Of a stretch of 7,123 nt of DNA, positions 1-5,163 are shown piece after piece (position 1 is the stretch's first letter; each line of letters begins with the position of its first letter). The notes under the pieces are model-generated. The model ran no database searches. It was not told the DNA's origin and saw nothing but the letters and a program-made list of their open reading frames with translations. The position numbers were made by a program, and so were the translations under genes. This DNA comes from JAAFIP01 sp043769005 (GTDB lineage: Bacteria > Pseudomonadota > Gammaproteobacteria > Burkholderiales > Burkholderiaceae_C), in assembly GCA_043769005.1 (NCBI GenBank), contig JAYVJV010000094.1:1-7123 (forward strand), given 5' to 3'.

Positions 1-489
1 CTGGATCACGCCGATCTCGTTGTTGACGTACATCACGCTGGCCAAAATGGTGTCGGGGCGGATGGCGGCTTTGAACACGTCCAGATTCAGCAGGCCGTCC
101 TCTTGCACGTCCAGGTAGGTCACCTCAAAGCCCTGGCGCTCCAGCTCGCGCATGGTGTCCAGCACGGCTTTGTGCTCGGTCTTTACGGTGATTAAATGCT
201 TGCCCTTGGTCTTGTAGAAACCCGCAGCGCCTTTGATGGCCAGGTTGTTCGACTCGGTAGCTCCCGATGTCCACACAATCTCGCGCGGGTCGGCACCGAT
301 CAACGCTGCAACATGGTCGCGCGCTTTCTCCACGGCAGCTTCGGCCTCCCAGCCCCACGCATGGCTGCGCGACGCGGGGTTGCCAAAGTGCTCGCGCAAC
401 CACGGAATCATCGCGTCCACTACCCTGGGGTCGCAGGGGTTGGTGGCGCTGTAGTCCATGTAGATAGGGAAGTGGGGAGTGCCGTCCAT
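1..489 (-). CDS. iscS: Cysteine desulfurase IscS, N-terminal 163 residues (gene runs off the left edge)
   Basis: IscS is the PLP enzyme that removes sulfur from L-cysteine and passes it as persulfide to the scaffold IscU for Fe-S cluster assembly and to tRNA thiolation partners, in the cytosol. I translated the minus strand from ATG 489; the frame stays open to base 1. The protein begins MDGTPHFPIYMDYSATNPCD, followed by the conserved HFGNPASRSHAWG (residues 34-46), the PLP phosphate-binding SGATES (75-80) and the TEHKAVLDT segment (104-112), whose His106 corresponds to the PLP-stacking histidine. The PLP lysine and the persulfide cysteine loop lie outside the window. An in-frame TAA at 508-510 and the usual family N-terminus support this start, although no strong ribosome binding site precedes it. 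It follows iscR on the same strand after a 73-nt gap, the classic iscR-iscS order. The motif reads SATNPCDP where SATTPVDP is usual. Confidence 0.95.
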   Translation of the reverse strand, partial: MDGTPHFPIYMDYSATNPCDPRVVDAMIPWLREHFGNPASRSHAWGWEAEAAVEKARDHVAALIGADPREIVWTSGATESNNLAIKGAAGFYKTKGKHLITVKTEHKAVLDTMRELERQGFEVTYLDVQEDGLLNLDVFKAAIRPDTILASVMYVNNEIGVIQ

Positions 490-530
490 GATGATGCCAA
501 CTACGTGTTAAGTAAGAAATATGATATGAA

Positions 531-551
531 ATTGATAGCTGCTTGCGCAAT
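531..551. repeat. Fragment of dispersed repeat (copy A) between iscR and iscS
   Basis: The 15 bases at 537-551 (AGCTGCTTGCGCAAT) are identical to 6079-6093 inside hrpA, and differ by one or two bases from 3734-3748 and 5107-5121. The flanking ATTGAT also resembles the AT-rich left flank of the other copies. Similarity to the rest of the element (TTGGGCTATAGCC) is lost after 551, so this is a truncated or diverged copy. It lies in the 73-nt iscR-iscS gap, in the transcribed leader of iscS. Confidence 0.6.
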
Positions 552-562
552 GAATACAGTAC

Positions 563-1096
563 TTATGACTTTATAAATGCATTACCCAAGGCGAAAACCG
601 AGTTGGGCGCATTGATGCGCAGAGGTTTGACTGGCATCGGAGCAATGGCTTTTTTAATCATCGGCTTGGACTCCACATGCAGGCCTTTGGCCATTTGCTC
701 GTTGACCATGGTTTGCAGGTTGACCGAGTCCAAAAACTCCACCATGCGGGTGTTCAGCGATGCCCACAGCTCGTGCGTCATGCAGCGACCCGCATCACCT
801 TGGCAGTTTTCTTTGCCAGCGCATTGCGTGGCATCAATCGGCTCGTCGACCGAGACAATAATGTCGGCAATGGTAATGTCAGCAGCTTTGCGACCCAAAG
901 TGTAGCCGCCACCTGGCCCACGGGTGGACTCCACCAGCTCGTGGCGACGCAGTTTGCCAAACAACTGCTCTAAATAGGACAGTGAGATTTGTTGACGCTG
1001 ACTGATGGCCGCTAAAGTGACGGGACCAGAATTTTGGCGCAGGGCCAAGTCAATCATTGCAGTGACCGCGAAACGGCCTTTGGTGGTGAGACGCAT
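563..1096 (-). CDS. iscR: Fe-S cluster-sensing Rrf2 regulator IscR
   Basis: IscR is an Rrf2-family winged-helix repressor that binds a [2Fe-2S] cluster. In its holo form it represses the isc operon, and it also acts on other promoters as apo-protein. The 177-residue protein starts MRLTTKGRFAVTAM, the family N-terminus. The helix-turn-helix covers about residues 25-60 (SQRQQISLSYLEQLFGKLRR), followed by the RGPGGGYTLGR wing (59-69). The cluster ligands are visible as Cys92, Cys98, Cys105 and His108 (QCAGKENC...RCMTHELW). The frame extends upstream to ATG 1129, but I chose ATG 1096 because it has AAGGAG six bases upstream (1103-1108) and matches the family start. It is longer than E. coli IscR (162 residues) through a C-terminal tail (about 145-177) rich in Ala, Pro and Lys. 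It is the first gene of the isc operon, with iscS 73 nt downstream, and its own promoter carries a probable IscR site. Confidence 0.96.
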   Translation of the reverse strand: MRLTTKGRFAVTAMIDLALRQNSGPVTLAAISQRQQISLSYLEQLFGKLRRHELVESTRGPGGGYTLGRKAADITIADIIVSVDEPIDATQCAGKENCQGDAGRCMTHELWASLNTRMVEFLDSVNLQTMVNEQMAKGLHVESKPMIKKAIAPMPVKPLRINAPNSVFALGNAFIKS

Positions 1097-1102
1097 AGCA
1101 AG

Positions 1103-1108
1103 CTCCTT
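1103..1108 (-). promoter_or_regulatory. iscR ribosome binding site
   Basis: On the minus strand this reads AAGGAG, six bases before ATG 1096. It decides the iscR start in favour of 1096 over the in-frame ATG at 1129, which would add eleven residues not typical of the family. Confidence 0.8.
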
Positions 1109-1172
1109 AATGCCTACAGTTACATTCAAATACCCCAGCGCTTATGGCACTAAGGCGTGATCTCCATCCATC

Positions 1173-1188
1173 CTGGCCTCAAGGCCAG
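1173..1188. repeat. Short perfect palindrome in the iscR leader
   Basis: CTGGCCT and AGGCCAG form a perfect 7-bp inverted repeat separated by two bases (CA). It lies about 77 nt upstream of the iscR start and, if transcription begins near 1255, inside the 5' untranslated leader of the isc transcript. It could be an RNA hairpin or a protein-binding palindrome. No T-run follows on either strand, so it is not a canonical terminator. It does not match the IscR type 1 consensus. Confidence 0.4.
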
Positions 1189-1240
1189 TACTTGTGCTGT
1201 GTTCTTGTTTTCAACTGAAGCAGATAACGTACCTTTTTCA

Positions 1241-1265
1241 GTTCCCGACTATTACTAACAAGTAT
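1241..1265 (-). promoter_or_regulatory. Predicted IscR type 1 operator
   Basis: Read on the minus strand, this 25-bp site starts ATACTTG and ends TAGTCGGGAAC, with seven bases between. Compared with the recalled type 1 consensus (ATASYYGACT, RWWWYA, GTCRRSTAT) I count 20 of 25 matches. The mismatches are the three bases after ATACTTG (TTA instead of ACT) and two near the distal end. Type 1 sites are bound by [2Fe-2S]-IscR and give feedback repression of isc. It sits 144 bp upstream of iscR and 104 bp upstream of cysB, so it could in principle affect both. Confidence 0.72.
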
Positions 1266-1269
1266 AGCA
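1261..1269 (-). promoter_or_regulatory. Candidate extended -10 of the iscR promoter
   Basis: The minus strand reads TGCTATACT, an extended -10 (TGn plus TATACT, 5 of 6 to TATAAT). The hexamer 17 bp upstream (GAGCAG) is not a recognisable -35, so the promoter would depend on the extended -10. The element overlaps the predicted IscR operator by five bases, consistent with repression by blocking RNA polymerase. It predicts a leader of roughly 155 nt ahead of iscR. TTATCT at about 1221-1226 is a less likely alternative -10. Confidence 0.45.
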
Positions 1270-1314
1270 CATAACTGAGCGTTCTGCTCGGAATTACCCA
1301 ACTTCGCAAGAGGG

Positions 1315-1342
1315 TATTGGGCCTCTGCCTACGAGGCATAAT
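1315..1342 (+). promoter_or_regulatory. Weak candidate cysB promoter
   Basis: CATAAT at 1337-1342 is a good -10 (5 of 6), but the hexamer 16 bp upstream (TATTGG, 1315-1320) is a poor -35, as would suit an activator-dependent or autoregulated promoter. It predicts a start near 1350 and a very short leader before ATG 1370. An inverted repeat, GCCTC at 1321-1325 with GAGGC at 1333-1337, occupies the spacer and touches the -10, so it could be an operator. Confidence 0.3.
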
Positions 1343-1369
1343 AAAACCATTCTTTAGCCGAATTTTGAT

Positions 1370-2311
1370 ATGAACCTACACCAATTTCGCTTCGTCCAGG
1401 AGGCTGCCCGGCGCAACTTGAACCTGACCGAGGCGGCCAAGGCACTGCACACCTCGCAGCCAGGGGTGTCCAAGGCGATTATTGAGCTGGAAGAAGAGCT
1501 GGGCGTAGAGATTTTTGCACGCCATGGCAAGCGGCTCAAACGCATCACCGAGCCGGGCACGCATGTGCTCAAAAGCATTGAACTCATCATGCGCGAGGTG
1601 GGCAATCTCAAAAAAATTGGCGAACAATTCAGCCAGCAAGACAGTGGTACGCTAGGCATTGCCACCACTCACACGCAAGCGCGCTACGTGCTGCCCCAGC
1701 CCATTGCCAAGCTGCGGGGCGCCTTCCCCAAGGTCAACGTCAGCCTGCACCAGGGCACGCCCGACCAGGTCGCCAAGATGCTGATTGACGAAGTGGCCGA
1801 GGTGGGGATAGCTACAGAATCGCTAGCAGACTACGCCGAGCTGGTCACCCTGCCCTGCTACGAATGGCAGCATATGCTGGTGATACCGGCCGACCACAAG
1901 CTGGCCAAGGTAACCAACATCACGCTGGCCGACCTGGCGCAAGAGCCCATCATTACCTACCACCCCTCGTTTACTGGTCGCACCAAGATAGACGCTGCCT
2001 TTGCCGCCAAAAAACTCAGCCCTCGGATTGCACTGGAGGCGATTGACTCGGACGTGATCCGCACCTATGTGCGAACGGGGTTGGGCATTGGCATCATGGC
2101 TGAGATGGCCGTGAACAACGAGCCCATGGATGGCTTGATAGTCAAACCTGCAGGCGCGCTATTTGGCAAAAACGTCACCCGCATCGCCTTCAAACGCAGC
2201 GCCTATTTGCGCAACTTTGTCTATACCTTCGCCGAACTGCTCAGTGAACGGCTCAACCGCAAACTGATAGACCGCGCTATGGGCGGGCAGGCGGATGACT
2301 ATGAGTTGTGA
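1370..2311 (+). CDS. cysB: LysR-family sulfur assimilation regulator CysB
   Basis: CysB is a tetrameric LysR-type regulator in the cytosol. It activates sulfate uptake and reduction genes when N-acetylserine or O-acetylserine signals cysteine shortage; sulfate and sulfide oppose this. The 313-residue product (E. coli CysB is 324) has an N-terminal winged helix-turn-helix (residues 1-60, with LTEAAKALHTSQPGVSKAI at 19-37), a linker helix to about 90, and the substrate-binding domain after that. The effector-site signature THTQAR is at 100-105 (Thr100, Thr102, Gln103), and FTGR at 201-204 places a Thr at 202, as in the E. coli anion site. ATG 1370 is chosen because MNLHQFRFVQEA is the family start; no clear ribosome binding site precedes it. 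It is divergent from iscR with 273 nt between starts. The paralogue Cbl is the main alternative; CysB is favoured by the conserved effector site and by it being the only copy seen here. Confidence 0.9.
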   Translation: MNLHQFRFVQEAARRNLNLTEAAKALHTSQPGVSKAIIELEEELGVEIFARHGKRLKRITEPGTHVLKSIELIMREVGNLKKIGEQFSQQDSGTLGIATTHTQARYVLPQPIAKLRGAFPKVNVSLHQGTPDQVAKMLIDEVAEVGIATESLADYAELVTLPCYEWQHMLVIPADHKLAKVTNITLADLAQEPIITYHPSFTGRTKIDAAFAAKKLSPRIALEAIDSDVIRTYVRTGLGIGIMAEMAVNNEPMDGLIVKPAGALFGKNVTRIAFKRSAYLRNFVYTFAELLSERLNRKLIDRAMGGQADDYEL

Positions 2312-2342
2312 CAGCTTCTACCGCCTTTGAAAACGGGCATCC

Positions 2343-2496
2343 GGACGCAGAGGACGCAAAAGTTACGCAAAGGACGCGAAAGAAGATAAAAAGGAAATAC
2401 AAAAATTTTTGACGTTTTCATTTTATTTTTCTAACTTTTTTTATTTTTTAATCTCCCTTTTGCGCCCTCTGCGTAACTTTTGCGTCCTCTGCGTCC
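2343..2496. repeat. 154-bp near-palindromic repeat element with 27-bp perfect terminal inverted repeats
   Basis: The arms at 2343-2369 and 2470-2496 are exact reverse complements over 27 bases. Each arm is built of short degenerate units of about 9-10 bases of the type GGACGCARA / GTTACGCAA. The similarity continues inward with mismatches (left GGACGCGAAAG against right, reversed, GGGCGCAAAAG) and fades near 2393 and 2440, leaving an AT-rich centre. Such ACGCAGAGG-type units recur between genes in many bacterial genomes (from memory). There is no coding capacity, so if mobile it is MITE-like and non-autonomous. It fills most of the 231-nt gap between cysB and the aminotransferase gene, and the RNA could fold into a long hairpin. 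I see no clear target-site duplication. Confidence 0.8.
2409..2437 (+). promoter_or_regulatory. Possible promoter inside the repeat element, facing the aminotransferase gene
   Basis: TTGACG (2409-2414, 5 of 6 to the -35 consensus) is followed after 17 bases by TAACTT (2432-2437, a moderate -10). It lies in the AT-rich centre of the near-palindrome and points at the gene starting at 2543. AT-rich sequence gives chance matches easily, so this is only a candidate. No other convincing promoter was seen in the gap. Confidence 0.35.
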
Positions 2497-2542
2497 TGAA
2501 GTCCGGCTGTTCAGTAGTTCCGAATTTAAAATCCAAAACACC

Positions 2543-3715
2543 ATGCAAACTCTAGAACACACCCCCCAACTCACCAGCAAGCTGCCCAACGTAGGCACCA
2601 CCATCTTCACCGTCATGTCGGCCCTGGCGCTGGAGAAAAACGCGGTCAACCTGGGCCAGGGCTTTCCGGATTTTGCCTGCGACTCAAAGCTAGTCGATGC
2701 CGTCACCGATGCCATGCAGCGGGGCCTGAACCAGTACCCCTCCATGCTGGGTGTACCCCAGCTGCGCGAAGCTGTTGCTAGCAAAATAGCAGCACTCCAC
2801 GCCCGCCAATACAGCACTGCGACTGAAATCACCATCACCGCCGGAGCCACGCAGGCGATCATCACTATCATTTTGGCCATCGTGCACCCCGATGACGAGG
2901 TGATCGTGCTGGAGCCCTGCTATGACAGCTACGTGCCCAATATTGAGCTGGCGGGCGGCAAAGTGGTGCGCGTGCCGCTCACGCCGGGCACCTTCCGCCC
3001 CGACTTCGACAAAATCAGCGCCGCCATCACCAGCAGAACCCGCGCCATCCTCATCAACAGCCCGCACAACCCCAGCGCCACCATCTGGAGCCGTGCCGAC
3101 ATGCTGCGCCTGCAAGAAATCCTGGCTCCTACCGATGTGCTGCTGATCAGCGACGAGGTCTACGAGCACATGGTGTTTGACGGCCAGCAGCACGAGAGCG
3201 CGGCCCGCTACCCGGCCCTGGCCGCCCGCGCTTTTGTGGTCAGCAGCTTCGGCAAAACCTACCATGTGACGGGCTGGAAGGTGGGCACCGTGGCCGCGCC
3301 CGCGCCCCTGACTGCCGAGTTTCGCAAGGTGCACCAGTTCAACGTGTTCACCGTCAACACTCCGGTGCAGTATGGCCTGGCCAGCTACATGGCCAACCCA
3401 GCGCCCTACACCGAGCTGCCCGCCTTTTACCAGCGCAAACGTGACCTGTTTTTGGACGGCATCCGCAAAACGCGCCTGAAACCCCTGCACACCCAGGGCA
3501 GCTATTTTCAGTGCGTAGACATCAGCACATTGAGCGCCGCGCAAGGCCTGAGCGAAGCCGATTTTTGCAAATGGCTCACCAGCGAGATCGGCGTAGCCGC
3601 CATTCCGCTGTCGGCCTTCTACGGCGACAGCTTTGACCAGCGGGTGGTGCGCTTTTGCTTTGCGAAGAAGGATGAGACGCTGCTGGCGGCGCTGGAACGC
3701 CTGGCCAAGCTCTAG
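2543..3715 (+). CDS. ybdL: Methionine aminotransferase, YbdL-like (fold-type I PLP)
   Basis: This is a class I/II PLP aminotransferase most like E. coli YbdL (386 residues), which prefers methionine, with histidine and phenylalanine as further amino donors. A role in methionine salvage (interconverting 2-oxo-4-methylthiobutanoate) is therefore likely. The 390-residue protein shows SKLPNVGTTIFTVMSALA (12-29), GQGFPDF (39-44, substrate side), GATQA (101-105, PLP phosphate), NSPHNPSAT (172-180, with Asn176), SDEVYEH (203-209, with Asp204 and Tyr207), the Schiff-base lysine in SSFGKTYHVTGWK (Lys238), and Arg370 in RFCFAKK for the substrate carboxylate. The frame is open upstream to a TTG at 2480, but that stretch is repeat sequence. 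ATG 2543 gives the family start, though it lacks a clear ribosome binding site. All key residues are present. Related kynurenine or glutamine transaminases are the alternatives. Confidence 0.9.
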   Translation: MQTLEHTPQLTSKLPNVGTTIFTVMSALALEKNAVNLGQGFPDFACDSKLVDAVTDAMQRGLNQYPSMLGVPQLREAVASKIAALHARQYSTATEITITAGATQAIITIILAIVHPDDEVIVLEPCYDSYVPNIELAGGKVVRVPLTPGTFRPDFDKISAAITSRTRAILINSPHNPSATIWSRADMLRLQEILAPTDVLLISDEVYEHMVFDGQQHESAARYPALAARAFVVSSFGKTYHVTGWKVGTVAAPAPLTAEFRKVHQFNVFTVNTPVQYGLASYMANPAPYTELPAFYQRKRDLFLDGIRKTRLKPLHTQGSYFQCVDISTLSAAQGLSEADFCKWLTSEIGVAAIPLSAFYGDSFDQRVVRFCFAKKDETLLAALERLAKL

Positions 3716-3720
3716 TTCTG

Positions 3721-3773
3721 CTATTTATTTAATAGCTGCTTACGCAAATATTTATTGGCCTATAGCCTGATTT
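3721..3773. repeat. Dispersed repeat, copy B, in a convergent gap
   Basis: The core at 3734-3772 matches the core at 5107-5145 in 35 of 39 bases. Landmarks in order are an AT-rich run, AATAGCTGCTTACGCAA, TTTATTGG and CTATAGCCTGATTT. It starts five bases after the aminotransferase stop and ends 34 bases before the stop of the convergent Rieske-like gene. No canonical hairpin plus T-run terminator is visible between these genes, so the element may contribute to transcript ends. No coding role is likely here. Confidence 0.8.
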
Positions 3774-3807
3774 ACCACTCAGATTGCGCACCTAGATTGC
3801 GCCAGCA

Positions 3808-4524
3808 TCAGCATTTGACGGAGTTGCGGCAAAACTTGTCCAGCTCGCGCACTACAGACGTAGCTTGCACCGCGTTCTTGGCTTTTTTTCCTACGTCGAT
3901 GCTGAGCTTCATCTCGTACTTTTTGAAGAAGTCATCAAACAGCTCGCCACCCAGGGTGGCGTAGGCGGTGAGGGTGTCGTCCTTGGCGTTGTGCTCCAGC
4001 AGCACGGCGCACAGGGGCTGGCTGGCGGGGCCGCTGAGGACTTTGGCACCCTGCGCCGGGTCGTACTGGCTGTGGTCAGCGCAGCAATGGATCAAATCGT
4101 TGCCTGCGTTGGGCGTTTTGGGGTTGAGCGCCGCACCTTTGCGAAAGCTGATAAAGCTCACGTCTTTGGTGGGGTAGACCAAATGGTGGGCGCAGATGGC
4201 GCTAAAGGCCACCACGCTTTTGCCTGCGCCCACACCACCCGGCCAGGCGTAGCTGTCTTGGGTTTTGGTGGCCAGGGTGTGGCCAACGACGGGTTTGCCT
4301 AGGTTGAGCAAAAACACCGGGGTGGCTTCAAACGGGTAGTGAAAGACGTAATTGGTCTGCGCCGTGAGCTTGGCAGCTTTCAATGGGTCGCCCCGCTCGT
4401 CGGTCAGCAGCACACGGGCATACTGCTTGGGCGCGGCATTCGCCGCAAACGCAGGCAGCGCCGCACTGGCCGTGAGGCAGACGGCACTGGCAGAGCAAGA
4501 CTCAATAAAGTTGCGGCGATCCAT
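3808..4524 (-). CDS. Tat-exported Rieske-like [2Fe-2S] protein of unknown role
   Basis: The 238-residue protein begins MDRRNFIESCSASAV with a hydrophobic stretch ending LPAFAANA. This fits a twin-arginine signal peptide with cleavage near residue 27-30, so a folded cofactor protein is probably exported to the periplasm. Rieske ligands are visible as CAH (Cys111, His113) and CADH (Cys148, His151). The 34-residue spacing between the two pairs is about twice that of classical Rieske proteins. The fold continues with HSQYDPAQGAKVLSGPASQPL (151-171) and a conserved-looking GGELFDDFFKKY (192-203). The extra disulfide cysteines of bc1-type Rieske proteins are not obvious, but Cys147, Cys172, Cys232 and Cys238 are additional. 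It lacks a membrane anchor if the signal is cleaved. ATG 4524 has GGAGAGAGAG upstream. It is a single-gene unit, and its electron partner is not in the window. I recall similar uncharacterised proteins in Betaproteobacteria. Confidence 0.82.
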   Translation of the reverse strand: MDRRNFIESCSASAVCLTASAALPAFAANAAPKQYARVLLTDERGDPLKAAKLTAQTNYVFHYPFEATPVFLLNLGKPVVGHTLATKTQDSYAWPGGVGAGKSVVAFSAICAHHLVYPTKDVSFISFRKGAALNPKTPNAGNDLIHCCADHSQYDPAQGAKVLSGPASQPLCAVLLEHNAKDDTLTAYATLGGELFDDFFKKYEMKLSIDVGKKAKNAVQATSVVRELDKFCRNSVKC

Positions 4525-4552
4525 GGTGGCTCTCTCTCCTGGGGATGTGGCA

Positions 4553-4582
4553 AGATTGTGCCCGGTCGCGGCCAGATGTCAA
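4553..4582 (-). promoter_or_regulatory. Sigma70-type promoter of the Rieske-like gene
   Basis: On the minus strand a perfect -35 TTGACA (4577-4582) is followed by CAATCT (4553-4558) after 18 bases, or ACAATC after 17. The -10 is moderate. A start near 4546 would give a leader of about 22 nt containing the GGAGAG ribosome binding site. Confidence 0.6.
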
Positions 4583-4640
4583 TTTAGGACGTATTCGTGG
4601 GCGTTTATCGTGGGTGTACAGCGACAACTTATTCACCCAT

Positions 4641-4669
4641 TTGCAGATTGCACAATGCTTCATTAAAAT
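4641..4669 (+). promoter_or_regulatory. Sigma70-type promoter of the YbaA-like gene
   Basis: TTGCAG (4641-4646, 4 of 6) and TAAAAT (4664-4669, 5 of 6) are separated by exactly 17 bases. A start near 4676 gives a leader of about 36 nt before ATG 4712. It is arranged back to back with the promoter of the Rieske-like gene, with about 58 bp between the -35 elements. Confidence 0.55.
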
Positions 4670-4711
4670 ATTCCGTAGATAGGCTAAAAACATAGAATTC
4701 CAGGAAAAAAC

Positions 4712-5056
4712 ATGAACTACGTTGACGGATTTGTGATCGCAGTTCCTACGGCTGACCGCGAACTGTTTCGGTTGCATGCGCAGGCTTACGCAACTATTTT
4801 CAAAGACCACGGTGCCTTGCAAGTGGCCGAGTGCTGGGGCAAAGATGTGCCGGACGGCGTACTCACCTCGTTTCCCATGGCCGTCAAATGCCAACCAGAC
4901 GAAACCGTGGTGTTTTCATGGATCGTCTGGCCATCGCGCCAGGCGCGCGACGAAGGCATGAAAAAAGTGATGGAGGATCCGCGTGGCGAAAAGTCGATGC
5001 CTTTTGACGGCAAGCGCATGATTTTTGGCGGGTTTGAGATGATCGTCTCTGCCTGA
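4712..5056 (+). CDS. ybaA: YbaA/DUF1428 family protein
   Basis: This is a small cytosolic protein of the DUF1428 family (E. coli YbaA, 117 residues), which has a ferredoxin-like alpha-beta fold of the dimeric alpha/beta-barrel type and no established reaction. The 114-residue product shows the family hallmarks in order: YVDGFVIAVP (3-12), the HGALQVAECWGKDVPDG segment (33-49), FPMAVK (54-59), ETVVFSWIVWPS (64-75), RDEGMKKVMEDPR (79-91) and SMPFDGKRMIFGGFE (95-109). ATG 4712 has AGGA about eight bases upstream and matches the family start. It appears monocistronic, divergent from the Rieske-like gene and convergent with hrpA. Identification as a family member is firm, but the biological role is unknown, so neighbours give the only hint and it is weak. 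Confidence 0.93.
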   Translation: MNYVDGFVIAVPTADRELFRLHAQAYATIFKDHGALQVAECWGKDVPDGVLTSFPMAVKCQPDETVVFSWIVWPSRQARDEGMKKVMEDPRGEKSMPFDGKRMIFGGFEMIVSA

Positions 5057-5090
5057 ACGCCATCGCAGCGAATACTCTCCAGCTACTCAG

Positions 5091-5145
5091 TTACTATAGT
5101 TTTAATAGCTGCTTACGCAATATTTTATTGGGCTATAGCCTGATT
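5091..5145. repeat. Dispersed repeat, copy C, in a convergent gap
   Basis: The core 5107-5145 matches copy B in 35 of 39 bases and the intragenic copy D in 36 of 39. It contains the perfect 10-bp palindrome GGCTATAGCC (5131-5140). It lies 34 bases after the YbaA-like stop and ends 18 bases before the hrpA stop, so like copy B it sits between the 3' ends of convergent genes. Read toward hrpA in the frame used by copy D, it carries two TAA stops. Confidence 0.82.
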
Positions 5146-5163
5146 CGACTAACAATTCGATGC

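Noticed and set aside
125..550. Long minus-strand frame of 141 codons overlapping the left gene
   Set aside because: It is out of frame with iscS, which is open from 489 to 1 and has clear homology; the product is Arg/Pro/His-rich with no family resemblance.
1321..1337. GCCTC/GAGGC inverted repeat as a terminator
   Set aside because: The stem is only five base pairs with no T-run on the appropriate side, and it lies in a promoter region between divergent genes.
1806..1832. GATAGCTAC and GCTAGCAGA in cysB, similar to parts of the dispersed repeat
   Set aside because: They encode the ordinary CysB segment GIATESLADYAEL, and the spacing and remainder do not match the repeat core.
2480..2542. 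Upstream extension of the aminotransferase to TTG 2480
   Set aside because: The extra 21 codons are partly the arm of the inverted repeat, and the family N-terminus begins at ATG 2543.
2771..2797. GTTGCTAGCAAAATAGCAGC in the aminotransferase gene as a degenerate repeat copy
   Set aside because: Only a few short words match, and the encoded residues align with YbdL without an insertion.
2690..3544. 284-codon minus-strand frame opposite the aminotransferase gene
   Set aside because: The plus strand carries a complete PLP enzyme with all motifs. The antisense product is Gly/Ala/His/Val-rich, typical of reverse reading of GC-rich codons.
3781..3802. Direct repeat AGATTGCGC with a 13-bp period
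   Set aside because: Only two 9-bp copies near the end of the Rieske-like gene, with no palindrome or further units; likely chance.
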